Shown piece by piece: positions 1 through 5,601 of a stretch of DNA of 5,742 nt. This DNA comes from UBA4615 sp044359175. Its GTDB lineage: Bacteria; Pseudomonadota; Gammaproteobacteria; Burkholderiales; Burkholderiaceae_E. The notes beneath the pieces are model-generated. The model was given only the letters and a program-made list of their open reading frames with translations. It was not told where the DNA came from and did no database searches. The translations under genes were made by a program, and so were the position numbers. Each line of letters begins with the position of its first letter. Position 1 is the first letter of the stretch. The stretch spans positions 1 to 5,742 of the forward strand of contig JBIKMO010000276.1 of NCBI GenBank assembly GCA_044359175.1. The letters are read 5' to 3'.

Positions 1-1
1 C

Positions 2-151
2 GGAGCCGTCGAGTCGGGCCCGGTGAGCAGGGTTGCGCCCGCCCCGGCGCAGCTCGGACCCGTCATCGACGTCCAGCCCGGTGCGTTCGAGCGTCTCACC
101 TGGGGTCGACCCTATCTCGACCACCGCAGCCGCGCGTGCGACCCTCGTTAA
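2..151 (+). CDS. possible C-terminal end of an upstream gene (partial)
   Basis: From the left edge the second plus frame stays open for 49 codons and ends at TAA (149-151). The peptide ends in GRPYLDHRSRACDPR and matches no family I know. Third-position G/C is about 80% by hand count and second-position about 61%, which is coding-like. The evidence is weak because a minus-strand frame over the same bases shows the same positional composition and gives an equally plausible peptide (containing VVEIGSTPGETLERTGLDV) that would run off the edge. If the plus reading is right, the stop is followed after only 3 bases by the in-frame ATG of the next gene, so the two would be co-transcribed or would once have been one reading frame. 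Confidence 0.3.
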   Translation, partial: GAVESGPVSRVAPAPAQLGPVIDVQPGAFERLTWGRPYLDHRSRACDPR

Positions 152-154
152 GAT

Positions 155-1600
155 ATGGGCCAGGGTCCCAACCTATCGCAGCGTCCATCGACCCGTGCGC
201 AGTCGCCCGCGGTCGCCGACGCGGCGGTCTCGCTCCGGCGACCCCCGAACGCCGTCGACTCGCTCGAGCGTGCCTATCGCGCGCCCGCAGCGGTGCGGGT
301 GCCGAGGTCACCCGCGCTGCTCGTGCTTGCCGCCGGGGCCGCGCTCGGCGGGCTGGCGGGCAGCGGCGGCGAGGCATGGCTACACAAGGTGGCGGGCAAG
401 CTGCCGTGGGACGTGAGTGCGCGCGAGCTGCAACTGGGGCGGCAGGCGTTCGAGGTCTGGAACCACGCCTGGCGGGCGCCCGCGTCCTGGACGCCCGCTC
501 AGGCGGGCGGCGCGCTCAAGGAGGCGGCGACGCTGCACGAGCAGCTGAGCACCGACGCGCTCTCGCGCCCGCAATTCGACGCGAGGATGGATGCGCTGGT
601 GCGCGCGATCGACCGCGGCCCGCCAAGTCGGCCGCGTGCTCCGCCTGAATTCGGCCGATCTGTCGAACGGGCGCCCTCAGTGCTCAGACCGCCAGGTGAG
701 CGGTCGAGTCTGGAGCCCTCCCGGGCCGGCGCGCTCACGGGTGAGCCGTCGAGGCAGTTGGAGGACGCGTATCGACAGCGGATCGCGGATGCCGCCGATT
801 TGGTGTTGGAGCAGTCGAAACACTTCCCGCTGTTGCGAGCCGCGACGCAGGCGCTCATCGAGGAGGCTGCACGACGGTTCAACCTGTCGAACCTCGACTT
901 CGTGGCGCGAGCTGTGGACCAGCGTGCGAGCGCGGTGCAGGCCCAGGCCATGGGCCGCACGCGGGCCAGTGCCGGGCAGGCTCCGTCGAATCCACCGATC
1001 GGCGTGAAGTACTTCCGCAACAGGACGCCGATCGAGCCGCGCTTCATTCCGTTGATGAACGACCTCGTGGCTGCCGGAAGCGACCCGCGCGCCCGAATCG
1101 TGCCAGCGCTGCTGCACGGCCTGGAAGAGGGCATCACCCAGGAGATGATGGCGGCCAGACACTACTTGAAGGAGCGGATGGGCGACCCGGAGGTCAGCCC
1201 CTCCGCCGTCGACGCCTACGTGACCACGATGCAGGGCATTCAGGCCCGTCTGCCGCAGGGTTCCAGCGCGTCGCTCGATGGCGAATGGAAGCGCGATCCG
1301 AAACTGATCAGGCAGTATGCGGCGGTCGGCGCCATGCTCGAACGACAGCTGGCGCGGGTGTTCGAGCAAACGAGCCCGACCGAACTCGCCGACCATTTCG
1401 TCGACGACTGGAATCTCCTGTGGGCGTTCGGCAACCCGGACAAGCTGTCCGGTCAGGACATAGCGAACGCCAGGGCCCGCATGCGCGACCTGCTCGGGGA
1501 ATCGACGCCCCGAGCTGAGGTGCTTCGGTATCTGACGGCCGTTCACCTGGCCCTGGGATCCATCGTCCGGGAGCTCAGGGAAGCGCGCGACAACTCCTGA
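155..1600 (+). CDS. hypothetical protein, 481 aa, proline-rich linker and hydrophobic N-terminal segment
   Basis: I do not recognise the family. Residues 1-52 are rich in Pro, Arg, Ser and Ala and probably disordered. Residues 53-70 form a short Ala/Gly/Leu hydrophobic stretch, a weak candidate for a membrane helix and not a clear cleavable signal. Residues 72-155 look helical. Residues 155-200 are a Pro/Arg/Ser linker, 200-270 are helical, and 290-480 form a compact, mostly helical C-terminal region rich in aromatic and acidic residues (for example DHFVDDWNLLWAFGNPDK). A short motif, LExAYR, occurs twice (37-42 and 202-207). The start is the first ATG after an in-frame TAA; no good ribosome binding site precedes it, which would fit coupling to an upstream gene. 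Codon choice (TTG, AAA, CGA, GAT) is less G/C-biased than in the protease gene at 2813-4162, hinting at a different history. The N-terminus would suit a secreted effector, but nothing confirms that. The reading frame is likely real; the function is unknown. Confidence 0.7.
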   Translation: MGQGPNLSQRPSTRAQSPAVADAAVSLRRPPNAVDSLERAYRAPAAVRVPRSPALLVLAAGAALGGLAGSGGEAWLHKVAGKLPWDVSARELQLGRQAFEVWNHAWRAPASWTPAQAGGALKEAATLHEQLSTDALSRPQFDARMDALVRAIDRGPPSRPRAPPEFGRSVERAPSVLRPPGERSSLEPSRAGALTGEPSRQLEDAYRQRIADAADLVLEQSKHFPLLRAATQALIEEAARRFNLSNLDFVARAVDQRASAVQAQAMGRTRASAGQAPSNPPIGVKYFRNRTPIEPRFIPLMNDLVAAGSDPRARIVPALLHGLEEGITQEMMAARHYLKERMGDPEVSPSAVDAYVTTMQGIQARLPQGSSASLDGEWKRDPKLIRQYAAVGAMLERQLARVFEQTSPTELADHFVDDWNLLWAFGNPDKLSGQDIANARARMRDLLGESTPRAEVLRYLTAVHLALGSIVRELREARDNS

Positions 1601-1619
1601 CGGAGGGCCTGCGAGCGAA

Positions 1620-1657
1620 CGGCGGTTCGCGCTCTCGCGCCAGTCGCCGAACCGCCG
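1620..1657. terminator. inverted repeat between convergent genes, possible two-way terminator
   Basis: CGGCGGTTCG (1620-1629) and CGAACCGCCG (1648-1657) are perfect 10-bp inverted arms around an 18-nt loop. The repeat starts 20 bases after the TGA of the 481-aa gene and ends 3 bases before the stop of the minus-strand gene. That is where a terminator shared by two converging transcripts would sit. Neither side has a clear T-run, so it is not a classic intrinsic terminator. It may act as a 3'-end stabiliser or work with Rho. Confidence 0.5.
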
Positions 1658-1659
1658 CG

Positions 1660-2673
1660 TCATCCGAGCCGATCGTGCGTCTGGTCGGGCGTTCGTTCGT
1701 GCGGAACGCGAAGCGTCACGGCGACGTCGCCGCCATGGGCTGCGACGCGCAGCGAGCGCGTGACGGCCTGGCCGCCGTTCCATGCGGCGAGCAGCGCCCG
1801 CTTCTCCCCGAGCAGCCTCACGAGCGCGAGCGCGACGACCTCCGCGATCGTGAGGTCGTCGGCGGTCAGCGGACGCACGAGCAGGTCCGAATCCACGGGA
1901 ACGAGCCACGGATACGCTCGGGGTCCGGCGACGTCCCAGCCGAACTCGGCGATCTCGGCGCGCAGGCCCGCGCCCAGGTCGGCCTTGCGCTCGAAGTTCA
2001 GCGCGAAGTGCGGCGGCAGCGTCGGCTCCAGTCCCTGCTCGATCGCATCGGAGGCCGCCACGAAGGTCCGGTAATCCTCGATGCACGAGAACAGGACGAA
2101 TCCCAGGCTCTGTCCCATCTGCCCGATGACGGACAGCACCGCATCGGTCAGGCCGAACCGGTCGAGGGTGATCGAGATCAGGCTCTGATCGCTCGGCACG
2201 ATCGCCCAGGGTTTCGCCCGGTAGAGCGTTGCAGCGGCGCGAAAGAACGCGGCGACCGCCTCGGGATCGACACCGGGCGACAGGTAGGACGGCTCGTCGT
2301 CGGACTCCGGATCCATCGACTCGCGCATCGCCCGGAGCACGGCGTCGAACTCGGGTGTCGGCGCGCAGACCACCGCCAGCCCGGGATACCCCGACCGCAA
2401 GGCATCGGCGAGCGCTGGCGACGCGACCCTCACGCGCTTCGGTGACCGCGGCGGGCCCACCATGGGGTGCTCGATCGCGTTGCGCAGGCTCTCGCAGGCG
2501 CCACCCAGCAGTTCGCCGGGCCGGCCCACGGCGTGTCCGAGCACGAGGCCCTCGGCGTTCAGCCACAGCAGCATCTCGGGCCGATAGGGATCGCCTTCGC
2601 CGGTCACGTAGGCCGGCATCGGGGCGAGCCCGCCGGTCCATTCGGATTCCGTCCGCTCGTTGCGCTCAGTCAT
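1660..2673 (-). CDS. DUF6930/DUF7309-like protein of unknown function, 337 aa
   Basis: The product appears to be a soluble cytoplasmic protein with no signal peptide or membrane segment. Residues about 33-116 carry a pattern I associate from memory with DUF6930-type domains: LLWLNAEGLVLG, then PPRSPKRVRVASPALADAL, then a hydrophobic strand and APTPEFDAVLRAM. An acidic linker (116-136) follows. Residues about 137-215 contain FFRAAATLYRAKPWAIVPSD, SVIGQMGQSLGFVLFSCIED and DYRTF, resembling the DUF7309-type domain often found beside it. The C-terminal third (220-320) is less conserved-looking and includes PWLVPVDSDLLVRPLTADDL. No catalytic motif is recognisable. The start is the ATG at 2673; a GAGGA lies 12 nt upstream. 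An in-frame GTG nine bases earlier is possible but too close to that GAGGA, and a Met at residue 19 is a further alternative. The gene is divergent from the protease and convergent with the 481-aa gene. The domain names should be confirmed by a profile search. Confidence 0.75.
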   Translation of the reverse strand: MTERNERTESEWTGGLAPMPAYVTGEGDPYRPEMLLWLNAEGLVLGHAVGRPGELLGGACESLRNAIEHPMVGPPRSPKRVRVASPALADALRSGYPGLAVVCAPTPEFDAVLRAMRESMDPESDDEPSYLSPGVDPEAVAAFFRAAATLYRAKPWAIVPSDQSLISITLDRFGLTDAVLSVIGQMGQSLGFVLFSCIEDYRTFVAASDAIEQGLEPTLPPHFALNFERKADLGAGLRAEIAEFGWDVAGPRAYPWLVPVDSDLLVRPLTADDLTIAEVVALALVRLLGEKRALLAAWNGGQAVTRSLRVAAHGGDVAVTLRVPHERTPDQTHDRLG

Positions 2674-2812
2674 CGCAGTCACCGGTCCTCGGAGATCGAG
2701 TCGCTGTCGGGCGCCATCGCGAATCGACCCCGGCGCGCGGGGACGTCCGCCCACGGTCGGCCCGGTCCCCGGTATTCTGCGGCCCGACCGGCCGCGCTTC
2801 GCAGGAGACCCC
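2674..2812. promoter_or_regulatory. divergent intergenic spacer with weak promoter-like element
   Basis: These 139 bases separate the start codons of the DUF6930-like gene (-) and the protease gene (+), so both promoters should lie here. The only AT-leaning element is TATTCT (2773-2778), usable as a -10 for the protease with a leader of about 28 nt. No recognisable -35 lies 16-18 bases upstream. CGGTCGG (2754-2760) and CCGACCG (2784-2790) form a 7-bp inverted repeat around this element. It could be an operator, but in sequence this GC-rich it could also be chance. No convincing minus-strand promoter is visible. Confidence 0.35.
2803..2808 (+). promoter_or_regulatory. ribosome binding site AGGAGA for the protease
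   Basis: AGGAGA lies 4 bases before the ATG at 2813. This fixes the protease start there and not at any in-frame start further upstream, whose extra residues look like untranslated spacer and would push the signal peptide inwards. Confidence 0.8.
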
Positions 2813-4162
2813 ATGCCGTCCGCCCCGCCCCCCGGCCTCGCCGTCCGCGTGATCCGCAACCGCGTCACCCGGCGAGACGCACTCTGGCTGTTCGCCGCGT
2901 CGGCGGGTGCCGCCGCGAGCGCGAGCCTGTCGGGCTGCGCGACCTCGCCGGTGACTGGACGCACGATCCTGGTCGGCATGAGCGAGGAGCAGGAGCGTGC
3001 GGTCGACAAGCAGGCCGCGCCGCACCAGTTCTCGAAGGATCTGGGTGCGGTGCAGGACGACGGGCTGAACCGCTACGTGGTCGACGTGGGCACGCGCATG
3101 CAGGCGCTGACCCAGCGGCCCACGATGCCCTACTCGTACCGCGTGCTGAACGCCAACTACGTGAACGCATACACGTTCCCGGGCGGCGCGATGGGCGTCA
3201 CCCGCGGGATCATGACCGAGATGCAGGACGAGGCCGAACTCGCCGCGCTGCTCGGCCACGAGCTCGGCCACGTGAACGCGCGCCATGCGGCGCAGCGCCA
3301 GGGCCAGGCGATGGTCGCGCAGGCCGCGGTGATCGGGCTCGCGGTGGCGGCCGCCGACAGCGGCTGGGGCGGGCTCGCCGCGATCGGCGGCCAGATCGGC
3401 GCGAGCGCGCTGCTGTCCTCGTACTCGCGAGACAACGAGCGCGAGGCCGACGCGCTCGGGCAGGACTACATGGTGAAGGCCGGCTATCCGGCCAGCGGCA
3501 TGACCGACCTGCACGGCATGCTGGTGCGCGAGGAGAAGTCCGCGCCCTCGCTGCTGCAGACGATGTTCTCGTCGCACCCGATGAGCAGCGAGCGCGTCGA
3601 CAACGCGCGCCGGCTCGCCGAGACGCGCTACGCGGCGAGCCTGCGCGCACCCGACGGGCGTGAGCGCTACATGGACGGCACCGCGGGGCTGCGCCGGATC
3701 GCGCCGGCGATCGAGGCCTGCAAGCAGGGCGAGGTCGAGATGGCGGGCAAGCGGCTGGCGCAGGCCGAGGAGCGGTTCGCCGCCGCGCTGCGCCACGCGC
3801 CGCGCGACTACGCATCCAACGTGCTGATGGCGCGCTGCCTGGCCGCGCAGAACCGGCGCGGCGACGCGCAGCGCTACGCCGAGACCGCACGCAACGTCTA
3901 CCCGCAGGAGGCGCAGGCGCACAAGCTCGCGGGCTCGCTGCACCTGCAGGGCAAGAACCCGGCGGCCGCGTTCGACGCCTTCGACCGGTTCGACCGGCTG
4001 CTGCCGGGCGACCCGGGCATTGCGTTCCTGAAGGGCGTGAGCCTGGAAGGCGTCGGCGATCGTCGGCGCGCGGCCGAGCACTACGCGGCGTACCTGCGCT
4101 CGGGCGCCGGGGGCGAGCCGGCGCGCTTCGCGCAGGGTCGGCTGCAGGCGCTCAGCCGCTAG
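2813..4162 (+). CDS. M48 family zinc metalloprotease with TPR repeats, Tat-type lipoprotein (BepA-like)
   Basis: Probable periplasmic zinc protease of peptidase family M48, 449 aa. The N-terminus has a twin-arginine motif (TRRDALW, R20-R21), a hydrophobic stretch and a lipobox LSGC with the acylated Cys at 42. Ala at +2 predicts outer-membrane sorting. The catalytic HELGH is at 149-153, with H149 and H153 as zinc ligands and E150 as the general base. The third ligand is probably E209 in NEREADALG. H255 in SSHPMSSER matches the regulatory His-Pro segment of BepA. Residues about 300-434 contain TPR-like repeats, the last three in clean 34-residue steps (333-366, 367-400, 401-434). This order (M48 then TPR) matches E. 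coli BepA, which helps assemble or degrade LptD and other outer-membrane proteins. Unlike BepA, this protein appears to be lipid-anchored and Tat-exported. All catalytic residues are present. Third-position G/C bias is very strong, as expected of a resident gene. The family call is very secure; BepA equivalence is inferred from architecture. Confidence 0.95.
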   Translation: MPSAPPPGLAVRVIRNRVTRRDALWLFAASAGAAASASLSGCATSPVTGRTILVGMSEEQERAVDKQAAPHQFSKDLGAVQDDGLNRYVVDVGTRMQALTQRPTMPYSYRVLNANYVNAYTFPGGAMGVTRGIMTEMQDEAELAALLGHELGHVNARHAAQRQGQAMVAQAAVIGLAVAAADSGWGGLAAIGGQIGASALLSSYSRDNEREADALGQDYMVKAGYPASGMTDLHGMLVREEKSAPSLLQTMFSSHPMSSERVDNARRLAETRYAASLRAPDGRERYMDGTAGLRRIAPAIEACKQGEVEMAGKRLAQAEERFAAALRHAPRDYASNVLMARCLAAQNRRGDAQRYAETARNVYPQEAQAHKLAGSLHLQGKNPAAAFDAFDRFDRLLPGDPGIAFLKGVSLEGVGDRRRAAEHYAAYLRSGAGGEPARFAQGRLQALSR

Positions 4163-4175
4163 GCTGGCGCGGTGC

Positions 4176-5177
4176 CTACTCCGGCTTGAGCCCGGCCGCG
4201 TCGATCAGCGCCTTCCAGCTGACGAGGTCGGCCTGGATCTGCCGCTCGAAGTCGGCCACCGACAGCGGAACCGGCGCGGGTGTGTTCTGCTTCTCGGCGA
4301 AGAACGCCCGCGCCTCGGGCAACGTCATCCAGCGGTTGAGGGTCGCGTTGATCTGCTCGGCGATCGGGCGCGGCAGCGCCTTCGGCCCGAAGATCCCGTA
4401 CCACGGGTAGGCCTCGAGCTTGAAGCCCTCCTCGACCAGCGTCGGCACGTCGGGCAGCTGCGGCAGCCGCACCTGCGAGGACACCGCGAGCGCGCGCATG
4501 CGGCCGCCGCGGATATGCGGCAGGGGCGTGCCGGAGTCGATGAAGCCCACCTTGACCACGCCCGAGATGATGTCCGGCGGCTGCTGCGCGACGGTCTTGT
4601 AGGGCACGTGATTGATCCGCATGCCGGTCTGCTGCTTGAGCCACTCCATCACCAGGTGGCCGCCCGAGCCGATGCCCCAGGACGAATAGCTGAGGTCGGG
4701 CTGGGTCTTCGACCACTCGATCAGCTCGCGGATGTTCTTCGCCGGCACCGAAGGGTTCGCGACGATCACGTTGCCGCCGTTGCCGCCGATGCGGGCGACC
4801 GGCGCGAAGTCGAACAGCGGGTCGATCGGCGGCTTGGCCATCAGCAGCTTGTTGGCGACCGTGGCGGCGGCGAACGACACCAGCAGCGTCGTGCCGTCGG
4901 GCGCGGCGCGCGCGACCTCCTGCGCGGCGAGCAGGCCGTTGGCGCCGGGCTTGTTGTCGACGATCACGGTGGTGTTCCACTCGCGTGCGAGCCACTCGGC
5001 CATGAAGCGGGCGAAGATGTCGGCGCCCCCGCCCGCGCCGCTGGGCAGCACGAGCCGGATGGGCCGACCGCCGGGGAAGGCCTGGGCGGCTGCGAGGCCA
5101 CCGGTGGTCGCGAGCGCGGCCGCGGCGCCGGCCTTGAGGACGAGGCGCCGGCGGCCGGCGCGAAGCAGCGAAGTCAT
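4176..5177 (-). CDS. Bug family (TctC-like) tripartite tricarboxylate transporter substrate-binding protein
   Basis: Periplasmic binding protein of 333 aa, close to the usual 320-330 of the family. Bug proteins capture small, mostly carboxylated ligands and may deliver them to a TctAB membrane pair. The N-terminus has a Tat-like motif (RRLVLK, residues 10-15), an Ala/Gly-rich core and a likely cleavage site after A31-Q32-A33. The mature part shows the family hallmarks in order: PIRLVLPSGAGGGADIFAR (39-57), VDNKPGANG (73-81) followed by APDGTTLL (92-99), GIGSGGHLVMEWLKQQTG (168-185), HVPYKTVAQQPPDIISGVV (190-208), LPDVPTLVEEGF (241-252) and WYGIFGPKALP (259-269). No tctA or tctB gene is in the window, so it is an orphan, as many Bug genes are; the ligand cannot be told from sequence. 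The start is fixed by GGAGGA just upstream. Its stop lies 13 bases from the stop of the converging protease gene, with no terminator between them. It has its own promoter with a palindrome in the spacer (5253-5281). Confidence 0.95.
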   Translation of the reverse strand: MTSLLRAGRRRLVLKAGAAAALATTGGLAAAQAFPGGRPIRLVLPSGAGGGADIFARFMAEWLAREWNTTVIVDNKPGANGLLAAQEVARAAPDGTTLLVSFAAATVANKLLMAKPPIDPLFDFAPVARIGGNGGNVIVANPSVPAKNIRELIEWSKTQPDLSYSSWGIGSGGHLVMEWLKQQTGMRINHVPYKTVAQQPPDIISGVVKVGFIDSGTPLPHIRGGRMRALAVSSQVRLPQLPDVPTLVEEGFKLEAYPWYGIFGPKALPRPIAEQINATLNRWMTLPEARAFFAEKQNTPAPVPLSVADFERQIQADLVSWKALIDAAGLKPE

Positions 5178-5392
5178 GTCTCCTCCAAGGGGCGCGTCGT
5201 GGCGCGCCGTCGCGGGTGTCGGATCACTCCGGCCGACGGCCGCAGTTCGCGGATCGTAGTGAGCCTGTCATGACAGGTCAAGCAGGCGGACGCCGCCTCG
5301 CCGCGGGGCGCGCCCGCCGTGCGCAGCAGGGTCATCGCCATGCAGGCCATCCCCCAGACCAGGTCGCGGGCGTCGAAACACCCCCGGGGCAT
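5174..5392 (-). CDS. doubtful small ORF or gene remnant, 72 aa
   Basis: The frame opens after a TGA at 5423-5425, has an ATG at 5392 and ends in a TGA that overlaps the Bug start codon (ATGA). From 5422 to about 5280 nearly every codon ends in G or C, and the peptide looks natural (FELIDRIDAR, then DLVWGMACMAMTLLRTAG). Beyond 5280 the bias fades, and the frame runs through the Bug promoter, palindrome, leader hairpin and ribosome binding site. No ribosome binding site precedes the ATG. A plus-strand frame sharing the same third positions (open from 5274 to about 5477) is equally G/C-biased. I read this as either the end of a decayed gene or a chance open frame. A CxxCH in the peptide (CLTCH) is encoded by the promoter bases and is not evidence for a cytochrome. 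Confidence 0.25.
   Translation of the reverse strand: MPRGCFDARDLVWGMACMAMTLLRTAGAPRGEAASACLTCHDRLTTIRELRPSAGVIRHPRRRATTRPLEET
5181..5186 (-). promoter_or_regulatory. strong ribosome binding site GGAGGA for the Bug gene
   Basis: Read on the minus strand, GGAGGA lies 3 bases before the ATG at 5177, within TTGGAGGAGACATG. A near-perfect Shine-Dalgarno match, it decides the start codon and implies efficient translation. Confidence 0.85.
5191..5208 (-). promoter_or_regulatory. GC hairpin in the mRNA leader of the Bug gene
   Basis: GGCGCG and CGCGCC form a perfect 6-bp stem around a 6-nt loop, ending 4 nt upstream of the Shine-Dalgarno sequence in the predicted leader. It leaves the ribosome binding site single-stranded, so it is more likely to stabilise the 5' end or insulate the site than to block translation. 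A stem this short and GC-rich could also be chance. Confidence 0.4.
5253..5281 (-). promoter_or_regulatory. sigma-70-type promoter of the Bug gene
   Basis: On the minus strand, TTGACC (-35, 5276-5281, 5 of 6 to consensus) and TACGAT (-10, 5253-5258, 4 of 6 including the key TA...T) are separated by exactly 17 bp. Transcription should begin near 5246, giving a leader of about 69 nt before the ATG at 5177. It is the best promoter match seen by eye in the window, and it points at the only gene downstream on that strand. Confidence 0.7.
5264..5277. promoter_or_regulatory. 14-bp perfect palindrome, likely repressor operator in the promoter spacer
   Basis: CCTGTCATGACAGG is identical to its own reverse complement. 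It fills most of the spacer of the Bug promoter and overlaps the last two bases of the -35. A dimeric regulator bound here would exclude RNA polymerase. The core TGTCATGACA has the short symmetrical form used by several GntR-family (FadR subfamily) and MarR-type regulators, but the family cannot be told from the site alone. No regulator gene is seen in the window. Confidence 0.6.
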
Positions 5393-5480
5393 CCGCGCGT
5401 CGATCCGGTCGATCAGCTCGAATCAGGCAGAGCGCCCTGACGAAGTTTCGCGTGCAACCTGTCGCCACCGCACCTAGCCT

Positions 5481-5497
5481 TCCTGGCCGCTCCAGGA
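5481..5497. repeat. small inverted repeat (hairpin)
   Basis: TCCTGG and CCAGGA form a perfect 6-bp stem around CCGCT. It has no T-run and no neighbouring start codon, so its role is unknown and it may be chance. Confidence 0.3.
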
Positions 5498-5529
5498 CGA
5501 AGCCCCGATCGGTGGCTGCCCGGAACGAA

Positions 5530-5547
5530 GGCTCGAGTGTTCGAGCC
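5530..5547 (-). terminator. compact hairpin, possible terminator for a minus-strand gene to the right
   Basis: GGCTCGA and TCGAGCC form a perfect 7-bp stem with a 4-nt loop. Read on the minus strand the stem is followed by TTCGTTCC, a weak T-rich tail. It lies 54 bases beyond the stop codon (5602-5604) of a possible minus-strand gene entering from the right edge, a suitable place for its terminator. On the plus strand the following bases are not T-rich. Confidence 0.4.
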
Positions 5548-5601
5548 CGGGGCGACAACACAGGATGCCAAGGCGGCTGCCGATACGGCGCGTCGGGCAA
5601 A

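Larger units (their letters stand above)
5426..5601. other. apparently non-coding stretch
   Basis: Together with the doubtful ORF to its left this makes more than 400 bases upstream of the Bug gene with no secure gene. All six frames here are short or have unnatural composition (Arg/Pro-rich). The only structure I see is two small perfect hairpins, listed separately. No tRNA, promoter or repeat family was recognised. Confidence 0.5.

Noticed and set aside
85..110. hrp/PIP-box-like pair (TTCG ... GTCG) upstream of the 481-aa gene
   Set aside because: The second element is GTCG instead of TTCG and the spacing is 15 instead of 16, with no matching -10. It does not support type III regulation.
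677..2641. 654-codon open frame on the minus strand
   Set aside because: It overlaps most of the 481-aa gene and nearly all of the DUF6930-like gene. Its product is an Arg/Gly/Ala-rich low-quality sequence typical of a shadow frame in GC-rich DNA.
2660..2812. 51-residue upstream extension of the protease in the same frame
   Set aside because: It would place the Tat motif and lipobox well inside the protein. The ATG at 2813 has a good ribosome binding site and gives a normal signal peptide.
2467..3663. 398-codon plus-strand frame over the divergent spacer and the protease
   Set aside because: The composition is dominated by Arg, Ala and Gly, and it overlaps a protease with all catalytic motifs intact in another frame.
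4176..4206. Imperfect hairpin CCGGC/GCCCGG at the end of the Bug gene
   Set aside because: The stem is interrupted, lies within coding sequence and has no T-run. It is not a credible terminator.
4159..4995. 278-codon minus-strand frame over the Bug gene
   Set aside because: It is a shadow of the Bug gene in another frame, with Arg/Ala/Gly-rich composition and no family motifs.
5266..5286. CxxCH (CLTCH) haem-binding motif in the small ORF
   Set aside because: These bases are the -35 and the palindrome of the Bug promoter, and the ORF has no ribosome binding site or signal peptide. The motif is a coincidence of translation.
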